Source: Amycolatopsis sp. WAC 01376 (GTDB lineage Bacteria; Actinomycetota; Actinomycetes; Mycobacteriales; Pseudonocardiaceae). From it: a stretch of DNA of 64,000 nucleotides. The position numbers and the translations under genes are program-made. The stretch lies in the NCBI RefSeq assembly GCF_003947415.1, contig NZ_QHKL01000014.1, positions 62,001 to 126,000 of the forward strand, given 5' to 3'. Below are positions 36,211 to 46,054 of this stretch, piece by piece. The first letter of the stretch is position 1; each line of letters starts with the position of its first letter. The notes beneath the pieces were generated by a model. It saw nothing but the letters and a program-made list of their open reading frames with translations, did not search any database and was not told the origin of the DNA.

Positions 36211-36363
36211 CCCCGCTGACCGACTGGACGAATCGAGGTCACGCCCCCCGGAGCACTGCCCAGCAAGCGGCAGTTTTGGCGCGCGGGGGTCACAACCGCG
36301 CCGCATTCTGTGACACTTTGACGGGCTGTGTCCCGCAGTGACAGCGTGAGAAGGGAATCTGCA

Positions 36364-37170
36364 GTGTCCGGAATGCTCAACAGACGCAAGGCGCTCGCTC
36401 TCGGTGGTGGTGCCGCGCTCGGCATCATGGCCGCCGGTGCCGGCACGGCTTCCGCCGCGACGGGATGGATCCGGCTGCCGATCGTCACCGCCAACATCGG
36501 CCGCGACAACCTCGGGGCGCGCGATGCCGCGATCGACGCCGTCCGCAACTGTGACCCCCTGGTGCGGCCTCTGGTCGGCTGGCAGGAGATCAACGAAGGC
36601 GACACCGGTGAGCCCGCGATGATCGACCACTACTTCGGGCCCCTGTACAACAACGCGTTCCTGCGGCACAACTCGTCGTTCCGGGTCCCGATCTCGATCC
36701 CGCAGCCGTGGGAGGTGGCGAGCGCGAAGACCACGTACGTGCACGGCGGCATCACCGGGGTGACCCCGCCGCGCTGGATCAACGAGGTCGTGGTGCGTCA
36801 CCAGAGCCATCCGACGCTCCAGTTCGCGCTGATCAACTCGCATTACATCGCGAACGCGTACAACGGCGACCAGCGCACCGACCTGCGCGACGAGTGGAAC
36901 GAGCACAAGAGAATCCACGCCAGTCGCGTGCTCGCGCACCACAACGTCGGGCGCCTGGTCTTCTGGACCGCGGATACCAACAACCCGAACTACTACAGGG
37001 CCACCGGTCTGGACACGGAGCGCCGGTGCTTCGGCACCGGGATCGACCGCATCAACTGGCTGGCAGGCAACGGCGTCGTCCAGGAGCAGTTCATCGACAC
37101 CAAGACCGTGGATATGCGCGTGGACGGGCATGACGCCCGGGTCGCCGTCTTCCAGGTCCGCCTGGCCTGA
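36364..37170 (+). CDS. Secreted endonuclease/exonuclease/phosphatase-like protein
   Basis: This 268-residue precursor has an RR-containing signal peptide (MLNRRKALALGGGAALG, ASA cleavage site), compatible with Tat export. The mature part reads like a reduced EEP fold: VTANIGRDN near the start, GWQEINEGD (the metal-binding glutamate strand), LINSHYIANAYNGDQRTDLRDEWNEH and FWTADTNNPNY (in place of the usual GDxN). The last motif differs from canonical GDFN, so nuclease activity is not certain. The GTG start has AAGGGA 8 nt upstream. A strong terminator follows 8 bp after the stop. Confidence 0.7.
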   Translation: MSGMLNRRKALALGGGAALGIMAAGAGTASAATGWIRLPIVTANIGRDNLGARDAAIDAVRNCDPLVRPLVGWQEINEGDTGEPAMIDHYFGPLYNNAFLRHNSSFRVPISIPQPWEVASAKTTYVHGGITGVTPPRWINEVVVRHQSHPTLQFALINSHYIANAYNGDQRTDLRDEWNEHKRIHASRVLAHHNVGRLVFWTADTNNPNYYRATGLDTERRCFGTGIDRINWLAGNGVVQEQFIDTKTVDMRVDGHDARVAVFQVRLA

Positions 37171-37177
37171 CGGCACG

Positions 37178-37209
37178 CACGGGCCGGGCGCCGCACCGCC
37201 CGGCCCGTG
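37178..37209 (+). terminator. GC-rich hairpin terminator
   Basis: Perfect 13-bp arms (cacgggccgggcg and its complement) flank a 6-nt loop, starting 8 bp after the stop of the secreted EEP-like gene. Confidence 0.65.
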
Positions 37210-37379
37210 CCAAACCCCGAGAAACACACTGTCGGAAAGCCATCGTCCCGAACAGGCTCACGAACCGCCGTCCGGAAAAACGGTGCGTCATTTTCTTTCA
37301 CTATTCCAGGGGGCTGTCCGCGTGCTCCTGGCTCAATACCATAAAAGGTCGCCGACATTTCCCCGAGTGAGGAATGGCT

Positions 37380-40300
37380 ATGACGACCTCGGAACAGACC
37401 TGGCCCTCGACCGACTGCAACGGTATTACGCTGGTCGATCCCGTCGGTCTCACCCTCGCGGGAACAGTGGTGCTACTCGCGCGAAAAGCGGCCACGACGG
37501 TCGATTCGCTGTACTACAACGTACGTGTCTCCGGGGCGGATCCCGGCGTTCCCGAGGAATGGGCGGGCTGGAACGAACTGCGGCTCACCGGGAAAACCGC
37601 CGGGTCGGCGGACGACCGTCCACTGTTGCGGATCGCCGGCATGGACCTGATCACCGTCGATTCGGCCGCCGCCGCTCCGAAGCCCGCGGACGCGCCTTTC
37701 CGTGCCGTCACCGACGGCAGGTACATCTCGTGCTTCCGCCAGTCCGCCACCGGCACTCTCTACGTGGATCGCTTCGCGCTCGTGCGGACTCCGCCACAGC
37801 GGACCAGCGGCTCGCGTGACGGTGAGAACCACGGCGGCTGGCGGATGGAGCGGGTGTGGGAGGTGCGATACCGGCGCAGTGAGCGCCGCGACGCGCCGGC
37901 GGGCCCAGGCGACGAACTCGGCTTCCGCAACATGATCGACGAGCCGTTCCCGGAGCCCACCATCGAACTGCCGTCGCTGTCCGGTATCACCGGCGGCCGT
38001 TTCGACGTCGTCCTCGCGCCCACTTCGGACGCGGATGTCCGCCGCTGGCACATCATCGCCGTCACCGGCGAAGTCCTCACCTTCGTCTCGTATCCGCAGG
38101 ACAGCACCGGCGGCATCGAGGTCGATCCGGCGCTGGCACGTACCTTCACGATCACCCCCATGCTCTGGAATTCGGGAAAGAGCACCCCGTTGGCCCCGAC
38201 CGCCGGTGTCGGCGCGAGCCTGTACGCCGAGCAGGAAAGGACAGGCGCGGAGCCGAGTCTGCCGTCGAGCCTTCGCCGGGCCGTCCGGCTGGGCGTCACC
38301 GTCCCGGTCGCCGGGGCCGGACTGCCGGGAGCGCTGGCCGTCTACGACTTCGGCGTGCTGCCGGACGGGACCATCCCGATGTTCCCGGCGGGGATCGGCT
38401 GTGTGCTGATCGACGGCACGCTGAGCGGCGGCGGTTTCATCCCTGGCACCGGCGACCATCACGTCCCCGCCGGGGCGGTGCGCTCGGCCGGTGCCGGCAC
38501 GGTGAGCGCGGTCCTGCTGGGCACGCCGAGACCGGCCGCCGCACCCGCCGTCCTCGACAGTGCCGACGGGCTCGTGCACTGCTACTTCCCCCAGTCGTCC
38601 GGCCCGGCGGGCACCGAAGCCTTCGCGGTCGCCCAGTACGACCCCACGGTGAGCAGGACCCGGCTCACGATGCCTTGGAACGCCGACGACCAGACCGGCA
38701 CGTTCACGCTGATCGCGCGGCGCAGCGGCAGCACCTTCGACGACGTCGTGGCGACCGTGGCGCCCTGCGTCCGTGACGGCGTCACCGCGGCCGACCTCTG
38801 CGACGTGACGATCGACTACGGCACCGCCGCCGGCCTGCCGCACGAGAACTGGGGCGGTGTCCCGCGAGACGTCCGGACCATGGTCTCTGTCCTCAATGGA
38901 GCGTTCTCCGACGACCCCGCCGACAAAGCGGTCCTGTCCGGAACCCGGCCGTTCTACGACTTCCTTGGCCACCAGCCGTCGGTACGGTTGCCCCTGGCCT
39001 CGGCGGGCAGGCTCGTGCTGATCTCCCACCGTCCCGACATGCCGCTCTCCCGGGTCGAGGTCACCGCCGCGGCGAACGGGACCGTGGATCTCGTCATGCG
39101 CTACACCTCGGGCACCGGTGTCACCGCGGTGCAGACCTGGCGGGCGGTACCGGCGGGCACCGCCAACGCGGCGCCGATCCTCAACGGTGACGCGGATCCG
39201 GCGACCTACCCCTATCACCGGGCCGCGGCCGACACACCCGTCTACGCGTTGAGCACCGGCGGCGGCAGCATTCTGCTCTTCGGCAAGACGACCGGGGACC
39301 TGTCGCTGACGGTCTCCCCGGCGGACGGCGATCCGGCGCACTGCACCCTTTCCCTCGTCGCCGGCGGGCGGCCCGCCGTGAAACTCGAGAACGTTCCGCG
39401 TGACCAGGCGGGTTTCATCGCCCGGTTGCGTGTCTGGAGTGCGGCCGACACGGTGTTCGGCCACATCTCCGCCGATCCGAAACCCGGGCCTGTCGCCGAC
39501 CAGTCCTTCACCACTCCCCTGGATCTGCGCGGCGGCTCGGTGCTGTTCGACGTGCTCCAACCGGCCGACGTGGGAGATCTCGCCGCCGGGCAGGTCGACG
39601 CGGCGAGCTGGCAAGGACGTTCGCCGACCCCGCCATCACCGGACGGCACCGCCGGCCGGGCGATGATCGCGATGACCGCGCTCCCGCCGGAAAGCCCGCT
39701 GTTCGGCCGGGAACCGCGGGCGGTGGACGGCACGAGTACCCGGACGGTGACCGGCGACAACGGCAAGTGGCTTGCCGCGCACCAGGCGAAAGCACTCACG
39801 CTGAACGGCCACCAGGCGATGAGCGTCGCGCTCACCAACACCCAGCTGGCGCCGCGACCGGCTTGGACCATGGAATCCTGGATCCGGCCGGAAGGCAGCG
39901 ACCCGGCCACGGTGATCACCTACGACAACGGGCCGGTGAAGGGGCCGGGCGAACTCACGCCGTCCTACTATCTCGGCGTCGCCGGCCTGCCCACGGTGCG
40001 CTTCGGTGCCTTCACCCAGAAGAACAACGCCAAAAGCTCCTACCTCTCGGTGCCGTCGAACCCGGCATTCACGCCCGGCCCCACCGGCTTCACCTGGGAG
40101 GCGTGGATCAAACCGGACCAGAAGCCGTGTCCCAAGGCGAACCGGCTCGGCAGCGTCCTGCAGGTCTGCGACGAGAAAAGCAAAAGCAAGCCGCTGCTCA
40201 ATCTCGGTCTCGACGTCGGGCGCCATCTGTCGCTGGGATACCGGCCGCAAGGCCACGAGCCGAAGTCGAGCTATCTCACGGCAGGAAGTCCCCTGCCCGC

Positions 40301-43300
40301 CGGTGTCTGGTCGCATGTCGCGGCGACGGGGGCTTGGCGGAACGGGGGCTGGACGCTCAAGATCTACGTCGGCGCCGTGCTGGTCGGCGCCGTGCGGAAC
40401 GTCAAGCTGCAACCACCGTCGAAGTCGACCTCGCCGTCGCTGGCGATCGGCGCGGCGATCGGCCCGCACGTCAGCATGTTCGGCGCGCTGTCCGATGTGC
40501 GTCTCTGGTCCTTCGCCAGGACGGCCGCGGAACTGCGCCAGACGGACACCGCCGCGCTCACCGGAAACGAACCGGGGCTGGAGTGCGCCTGGTCCTTGGC
40601 CGAGGGGCACACCACCGCCAAGTCGGTCTTCGCCAACCACGCGACCGCGACCGGGTCCGCGCTCGACGCGCAGCTGAAGCTCGCCAAATCGCAAACGGTC
40701 GGCTCCAGCGATGACGACCCGTTCCTCGGCATCGTCGCCGGCGTCGGCGGGACGGCGCCCGTGCGAGCCCGGGCGCGCTTGCGTCCCGGCGAGTGGAACC
40801 ACGTGGCTGTCAGCTATCAGGCGGCCGGTGCCCTGAAACTGAACCTCGCGGGCGCGGCTCCGCCGGCCTACGGCATCTGCCCCGAACCCGGCGACCTCGC
40901 GTTCGACGGCCAGTTCAGCATCGACTGCTGGGTGCAGGGGGCGGGCTCCACCGGTCTGCAGCAGACGATCCTCGCGCAGTGGGGAGAATCCGGAAAGGAC
41001 CAGTCGTTCCGGCTCGCGCTGGACTCCGGCGGAAATCCGTTCTGCACGGCCGTATTCGCCGACCCTGCGAGTGGTGACCGGACCCGGCTGACCGTGCGGA
41101 GCAGCGCATCCGTCCTGCCCGGCCCTGCCGTCCACATCGCCGTGACGCTGACTTCGGCTCAGGTCAAGGCCGGCCTGCTGTGCACGCTCACGATCTACGT
41201 CGACGGTTTCGAGAACGGAACGGCGCAGACGACACTGAGTGGCGCGAAAACCGTGACGTCCGTCGATTCCTCGGCACCACTGACACTCGGGATCGGCACT
41301 CCGCCGTCGAAGGCGGGCCGGGTGGCCTTGGAAGCGCAAGCACGCTTCACCGGTGCCTTGGGCGGGCTGCGATTCTGGTCGGCGGGCTTGTCTGCCGACC
41401 AGGTGCGGTCGGTGCTCCGGCGTAACCAAGCCGCCGACACCGACCACGGCGTGGTTTCGGCGTGGTGGTTCACCGAAGGTTCCGGCAACGTCGCCGCGGA
41501 TTCGGTGAACGACAACGACTTCCTGCTCACCGACACGGATCTGTGGGGTGTGCTCCAGGACGTCGGCCGGTACCGGTGTTACCACGACGGCCTGCCGATC
41601 GGGTCGGTGCTGCCCGCGGGCGAAGTCGACGGCTATCTCGGATACGACCAATGCACCTTCGGCGCCTACCGGCAGAGCGCGGGAAACTTCCAGGACACCC
41701 TCACCGGATCGCTGGCCGAGGTACGGATCTGGCGCTCCGCGCGCACCCGCTCCCAGATCACGTCCACCCTGTTCCGGAAGCTGAAGGGCGACGAGACCGA
41801 CCTGGCGGGCTACTGGTCACTGGACAAGACCAGCGCGGACCTGACCGGCCGGGGCGCGAACGGGCGTCTCGTCGGCTCACCCGGCTATGCCGCCTCCACC
41901 GCGCCTGTCGCGAACGAGGGTCCTCAGCTCACCAACGTCTACCAAGGTCCGCGGACCCGGTTCCAGCGCCCGCTTTCCGGCAAGGCCGCGGTCGTCGAAT
42001 ACCCGGAGATGGAGACACACGGGGACGGCACGCCCTACGCGGTGATGCGTCGTGCCTATTTCTTCGAAGACACCACGCTCACGTTGTCCACCGGCTACGG
42101 CATGGGCGAGACGGATCTGGTGTACCTGGGCCAGATCCAGACCCGGCCCACGCTGATCGGGTACATCGAGGGCGCGCCGCCGGTGCCCAGCGAGAACCTG
42201 TCCCGCCCGCTCTACGACAGCCCGTTCGGCTACAACTCCTATCAGGACGCGTCCACGGTCACCGTCCGGGCCGAGGAGAGCACGTCGGTCAAGTTCACGT
42301 CGTCGGACTACAAGACCGCGCTGAAAATGGAGATCGACACGAAAGCCGGGGTCGCCGCGAAATGGGCGGACAGCGCGTCCGTGCTGGCGTGGACGCATCT
42401 GCTCACCGCCGGTACCGGGAAGATCGGCGCCCGGCACAAGTCGAACCTGGAAACCGCCCGCCAGCGGGACGAAACGTACCTCTCCGCGTGGACCCGCACC
42501 ACGACGGACACCTTGGGGCTGCGGGGAATGTGGGAACAGGCGCGGCCGGACCGGTCGGACTACCTCAACCCGGTGGTCGGCCGCCGCTACCAGCCACTGA
42601 ACCTCGGGTACGCCCTCGTCGAGTCGATGACGGCCGATCTGTACGCGATGCGGCTGCACTCCACCGGCGCGATGGTGGGCAAGATGGTGCTGCCCGATCT
42701 GGACCTCCCGCCGGACCGCACCATCCTCACCTTCCAGATCGACCCGCGTTATGTGAAGAACGGGACGCTCGACGGGAAGGTCGGCCTGGTCAACGACCCC
42801 GACTTCCCGCGCGCCGACGTCGCCAGAGGAAGCTACTTCAAGCCGGACGAGGCCTACCGGCTGGCCGCGAAGATCGCGAAGTCCGACGCGGCCCTGCGGA
42901 GCAGGTACGACCGGTTCAAGGCGGCGGACCTCGGCGAGAAAGGCAGCGCCGACCTGGACGGGATCAAGGACGAGCAGTTCTACGACTTCGGCGGGGACGT
43001 CCCGGCCCGCGGCATCGCCAACCGGTACGTCTGGACGGCGTCCGGCGGCCTGCACACCGAAACCGAGCAGTTCTCCGCCGCCCACGAACGCGTCTACACG
43101 GGGTTCAGCGACTACACGCATCTGACCGGCCTCACCGGCGAGATCACCTTCACCGCCCAATACGGTCTGTACGGCGCGATCGACGCGTTGTTCGGCGGAC
43201 ACGTCAAAGTCCAGGTCGGCAAGTCGGAGAACGAGTCGCGAGGCTTCTCACTGGCGGTGACCTGCCCTGGCGATCCGATGCTGCAGGGCTACCACGCGGG

Positions 43301-43982
43301 GACCGGCTACACCCCGGACTACTGCCCCGGCAAGGTCGACGCCTACCGGTTCATGTCGATCTACTTACCGCCTTCGGCGGACAATGGCGACACGTTCCAC
43401 GATCAGGTGATCGACAAGGAATGGCTGGCCTCCAGTAGCGACCCGGACGCGGTGGCCCTGCGCAACGTCCAGCTGACCGGGCAGGGCGCGTGGCGGCTGC
43501 TGCACCGGGTCACCTACGTCAGCCGGGTACCGCCGCGGTTCGACACCAATCCGGACCAGACGGTCGCCCACGAGCCCGCGCAGGTGATCGACCTGGCAGA
43601 CAACCCGCTGCTGATCGAACTGGTCGAGGACGAGGTGCCCACCGAGCACCCCTCCCCCGCCGACATCGGGAACGGGGTGGCGAACGTGCTGGCGCCGCTG
43701 GACGGCCACACGGCATCGAAACTCGGCGATCTCGTGCCGTGGTGGGCGGCGTTCCTCGCCGCGACCCGCCTCACGAAGCCGGATCCCGCGAAAGTGGCGC
43801 TGTTGAACCGGATCCTGACCGACACGGTGGCGTACTTCCAAGCCGGATACGCCTCCGGTCTGCTGCCGCGGCCGGAAACCGGGCGCGGCGGGCAGCTCGT
43901 TCCGGCGCCACGGGCTTCGGAGGATCCGAACGCGGCAGCTCACCGCTCGGTGGCCGTGACCGGTCGTTCGGAGGTGTCGTAG
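37380..43982 (+). CDS. Giant multi-LamG (concanavalin-A-like) protein of unknown function
   Basis: This 2200-residue protein has no signal peptide and no membrane segment. Residues 1-800 are beta-rich and unrecognised. LamG/jelly-roll signatures follow: WTMESWIRPEGSD (about 830), FTWEAWIKPDQ (903) with SDVRLWSFARTAAEL (1038), FSIDCWVQGAG (1178) with GGLRFWSAGLSADQV (1327), and AEVRIWRSARTRSQI (1447). Residues 1500-2200 form a long unassigned region. Such jelly-rolls bind sugars or proteins. The size, the lack of a classical export signal and the standalone position invite comparison with large toxin-like or contractile-system-delivered proteins, but I see no catalytic motif. The second ATG (37380) is preferred because GAGGA directly abuts the first. 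The 3' end overlaps the desaturase gene by 43 bp. Confidence 0.85.
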   Translation: MTTSEQTWPSTDCNGITLVDPVGLTLAGTVVLLARKAATTVDSLYYNVRVSGADPGVPEEWAGWNELRLTGKTAGSADDRPLLRIAGMDLITVDSAAAAPKPADAPFRAVTDGRYISCFRQSATGTLYVDRFALVRTPPQRTSGSRDGENHGGWRMERVWEVRYRRSERRDAPAGPGDELGFRNMIDEPFPEPTIELPSLSGITGGRFDVVLAPTSDADVRRWHIIAVTGEVLTFVSYPQDSTGGIEVDPALARTFTITPMLWNSGKSTPLAPTAGVGASLYAEQERTGAEPSLPSSLRRAVRLGVTVPVAGAGLPGALAVYDFGVLPDGTIPMFPAGIGCVLIDGTLSGGGFIPGTGDHHVPAGAVRSAGAGTVSAVLLGTPRPAAAPAVLDSADGLVHCYFPQSSGPAGTEAFAVAQYDPTVSRTRLTMPWNADDQTGTFTLIARRSGSTFDDVVATVAPCVRDGVTAADLCDVTIDYGTAAGLPHENWGGVPRDVRTMVSVLNGAFSDDPADKAVLSGTRPFYDFLGHQPSVRLPLASAGRLVLISHRPDMPLSRVEVTAAANGTVDLVMRYTSGTGVTAVQTWRAVPAGTANAAPILNGDADPATYPYHRAAADTPVYALSTGGGSILLFGKTTGDLSLTVSPADGDPAHCTLSLVAGGRPAVKLENVPRDQAGFIARLRVWSAADTVFGHISADPKPGPVADQSFTTPLDLRGGSVLFDVLQPADVGDLAAGQVDAASWQGRSPTPPSPDGTAGRAMIAMTALPPESPLFGREPRAVDGTSTRTVTGDNGKWLAAHQAKALTLNGHQAMSVALTNTQLAPRPAWTMESWIRPEGSDPATVITYDNGPVKGPGELTPSYYLGVAGLPTVRFGAFTQKNNAKSSYLSVPSNPAFTPGPTGFTWEAWIKPDQKPCPKANRLGSVLQVCDEKSKSKPLLNLGLDVGRHLSLGYRPQGHEPKSSYLTAGSPLPAGVWSHVAATGAWRNGGWTLKIYVGAVLVGAVRNVKLQPPSKSTSPSLAIGAAIGPHVSMFGALSDVRLWSFARTAAELRQTDTAALTGNEPGLECAWSLAEGHTTAKSVFANHATATGSALDAQLKLAKSQTVGSSDDDPFLGIVAGVGGTAPVRARARLRPGEWNHVAVSYQAAGALKLNLAGAAPPAYGICPEPGDLAFDGQFSIDCWVQGAGSTGLQQTILAQWGESGKDQSFRLALDSGGNPFCTAVFADPASGDRTRLTVRSSASVLPGPAVHIAVTLTSAQVKAGLLCTLTIYVDGFENGTAQTTLSGAKTVTSVDSSAPLTLGIGTPPSKAGRVALEAQARFTGALGGLRFWSAGLSADQVRSVLRRNQAADTDHGVVSAWWFTEGSGNVAADSVNDNDFLLTDTDLWGVLQDVGRYRCYHDGLPIGSVLPAGEVDGYLGYDQCTFGAYRQSAGNFQDTLTGSLAEVRIWRSARTRSQITSTLFRKLKGDETDLAGYWSLDKTSADLTGRGANGRLVGSPGYAASTAPVANEGPQLTNVYQGPRTRFQRPLSGKAAVVEYPEMETHGDGTPYAVMRRAYFFEDTTLTLSTGYGMGETDLVYLGQIQTRPTLIGYIEGAPPVPSENLSRPLYDSPFGYNSYQDASTVTVRAEESTSVKFTSSDYKTALKMEIDTKAGVAAKWADSASVLAWTHLLTAGTGKIGARHKSNLETARQRDETYLSAWTRTTTDTLGLRGMWEQARPDRSDYLNPVVGRRYQPLNLGYALVESMTADLYAMRLHSTGAMVGKMVLPDLDLPPDRTILTFQIDPRYVKNGTLDGKVGLVNDPDFPRADVARGSYFKPDEAYRLAAKIAKSDAALRSRYDRFKAADLGEKGSADLDGIKDEQFYDFGGDVPARGIANRYVWTASGGLHTETEQFSAAHERVYTGFSDYTHLTGLTGEITFTAQYGLYGAIDALFGGHVKVQVGKSENESRGFSLAVTCPGDPMLQGYHAGTGYTPDYCPGKVDAYRFMSIYLPPSADNGDTFHDQVIDKEWLASSSDPDAVALRNVQLTGQGAWRLLHRVTYVSRVPPRFDTNPDQTVAHEPAQVIDLADNPLLIELVEDEVPTEHPSPADIGNGVANVLAPLDGHTASKLGDLVPWWAAFLAATRLTKPDPAKVALLNRILTDTVAYFQAGYASGLLPRPETGRGGQLVPAPRASEDPNAAAHRSVAVTGRSEVS

Positions 43983-45976
43983 TCGACCGTGACCGACGGC
44001 GTGGTCGGGTGCGCTTGGCAAGTGAGCGCGTAGCCGTCTTCGACGTCGGCCCGCGACAGGGCGAAGTTCTGTTCCATCGCGACCGATCCCAGCAGGACCT
44101 TCGCCTTGCAGGTGCCGCAGGCTCCGCCGAGGCAGGCATACGGCGCCTCCAGTCCGGCCTTCAGCGCGGACTCGAGGACGGTGTCGCCGGCTGCCAGCGG
44201 GACCTCGTGCCGTCGGCCGCGCAGGCTGACCGCGATCGTCGCGGGGATGAAGTCTTCGGTGGCCTTGGGCTTCCGGTAGCCGTGGAAGAGTTCCATGTGG
44301 ACTCGGTCCGGCTCGGCGCCGCGCTCGACGAGCTGTCCGTGCAGGTCGGTCACCATCTCGGCCGGGCCGCACAGGAACCAGTCGTTCACCGAGGCGACGG
44401 ATAGGTCGGAGCCCAGCTCTTGTGCGAGCTTCGCGCGGTCGATGCGGCCTCGCAGCTGCGCGGGGTGCCGCGGGTCGCGGGAACGCACGTGGATGATCCG
44501 GAGCCGGTCGGCGTACCGCGCTTCGAGTTCTTCCAGCTCTTCGCGGAACATCGTGCCGGCCGCGTCACGGTTGCCGTAGAACAGGGTGAAGCGACTTTCG
44601 GTCTCGACGGCGAGTGTCGTCCGCAGGATCGAGAGCACCGGGGTGATGCCGCTGCCGGCGGCGATCGCCACGTAGTTCTTCGTGGCGAGTGGGTGCAGCG
44701 GTATGCCGAACGAACCGGTCGGCGTCATCAGATCGAGGATGTCGCCTGCCTGGAGCCGTTCCATCGCGAAGGTGGAGAAGGCCCCGCCGGGGATGTGCTT
44801 GACGGCGATCGCCAGCGTGCCGGAGGTGGCCGAGGTGCAGATCGAGTAGTTGCGCCGCACCTCCTCGCCTCCGAAGACGGTGCGGTCGGTTCGGACGGTG
44901 ATGTGCTGACCGGGCTCGAAGGAGAACTCGTCGCGTAGATCGTCGGGTACGTCGAAACTGATCAGCACGCTGTCGCCGGTCAACCGGTCGACCCCGGCGA
45001 CCCGGACCGGGTGGAACACCGCGGCACGGGCGGAAGATCGCTTCGGCATCCGCACCGGGAGGAGCCGCGCCAGTTTCCCGTTCAGCCTCTTCCAGTCGCG
45101 GTACTCGTCCGGGTCGAGCTGCTGGCCGAAGGCCGTGCCGATGGCCGCGTTTCGTTCGAGGTAGGCCTCCTCGTTGCGTCGCCAAGTCGCGACGTACCGG
45201 TGGAACGGGATCGAGGGGTGCAGGTGGTGCACGAGGTGATAGTTCTGCGAGAGCAGCAAGGGGGTGAGGATCCATTCGGCGCCGACGCGGTTGCGGGTCG
45301 CGCGGTAGCGGTTCTCCTGCTGCGTGTCCTCGAGGTCGTGGTGCGGCAACCAGTCGAACCACCACGCCAGCACGACCATGGCGAGCCGCTCGGGGATCAG
45401 GTACAGCACCGCCAGCGTCCACAGGTGCCCGGTGAACGCGGAAGCGACGATCACGGCGGCACTCGCCACCAGCAGGAACGAGGTCTCCAGTACCTCCGCC
45501 CGGGGGCGGCGCCGCCAATGACGCACCAGGAAGCCCAGATACGGCACGTCCATCAGCGCGAACCGGACGGGGACCTGCCACAGCGGAGCGCCACTGACGA
45601 AATGGTCGGGGTCGTTCTCGTCGTCGTTGGTGTTGCGGTGGTGCTCGATATGGATGAACGCGAACGACTTGAACGAGATCAGCGGCGACACGAACAGCAT
45701 CGCGACCCGGCCGAAGGCCACGTTGACCCGGCGGTGAGTGCTCACCGAGTAGTGCGCGGCGTCGTGCAGCACGGTGAACAGCACGAAGATCGCGGCCGCG
45801 CTGAGCAAGACCGTCACCGGGACGGGAAGCCCGCCGGTCAGCGCCGCCCAGGTGGAGAACGCGAAGACCGCGATGGCACCGCAGAAGATGCCGACAATGG
45901 GCCACGAGATCGCCGGGACCCGTTCGCCGGGGTCAGGAAGCGCGTGGCGTGAGGCTGCGTCTGGGGTCGCTGACAT
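43940..45976 (-). CDS. Membrane fatty-acid-desaturase-like oxygenase fused to a ferredoxin reductase and [2Fe-2S] ferredoxin
   Basis: This is a single 678-residue polypeptide. Residues 25-260 form a membrane desaturase/hydroxylase with the di-iron histidine boxes HDAAH (71-75), HIEHH (109-113) and HLVHH (247-251). Residues 325-570 are a ferredoxin-NADP reductase module (RRNYSICTS for flavin, AAGSGITPVLSILR for NAD(P), FLCGPAEMV). Residues 590-678 are a plant-type [2Fe-2S] domain with ACLGGACGTC and a downstream cysteine in TCQAHP. The fusion supplies its own electron transfer chain for oxygen-dependent desaturation or hydroxylation of a lipid or alkyl substrate. The ATG at 45976 is preferred over a TTG three codons earlier. 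The PucR-type regulator lies 78 bp upstream on the same strand and could control it. Confidence 0.9.
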   Translation of the reverse strand: MSATPDAASRHALPDPGERVPAISWPIVGIFCGAIAVFAFSTWAALTGGLPVPVTVLLSAAAIFVLFTVLHDAAHYSVSTHRRVNVAFGRVAMLFVSPLISFKSFAFIHIEHHRNTNDDENDPDHFVSGAPLWQVPVRFALMDVPYLGFLVRHWRRRPRAEVLETSFLLVASAAVIVASAFTGHLWTLAVLYLIPERLAMVVLAWWFDWLPHHDLEDTQQENRYRATRNRVGAEWILTPLLLSQNYHLVHHLHPSIPFHRYVATWRRNEEAYLERNAAIGTAFGQQLDPDEYRDWKRLNGKLARLLPVRMPKRSSARAAVFHPVRVAGVDRLTGDSVLISFDVPDDLRDEFSFEPGQHITVRTDRTVFGGEEVRRNYSICTSATSGTLAIAVKHIPGGAFSTFAMERLQAGDILDLMTPTGSFGIPLHPLATKNYVAIAAGSGITPVLSILRTTLAVETESRFTLFYGNRDAAGTMFREELEELEARYADRLRIIHVRSRDPRHPAQLRGRIDRAKLAQELGSDLSVASVNDWFLCGPAEMVTDLHGQLVERGAEPDRVHMELFHGYRKPKATEDFIPATIAVSLRGRRHEVPLAAGDTVLESALKAGLEAPYACLGGACGTCKAKVLLGSVAMEQNFALSRADVEDGYALTCQAHPTTPSVTVDYDTSERPVTATER

Positions 45977-46054
45977 ACCCGGCAACGTACGAAGCGTGAG
46001 CCGGCCCGACCAGTGGTTCGGAGCCCATGAGGATGTGCGCGCCGCACATGCCGC

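Noticed and set aside
39636..41651. 671-codon minus-strand frame inside the LamG gene
   Set aside because: Arg/Gly/Asp-rich shadow; the plus frame shows repeated LamG motifs.
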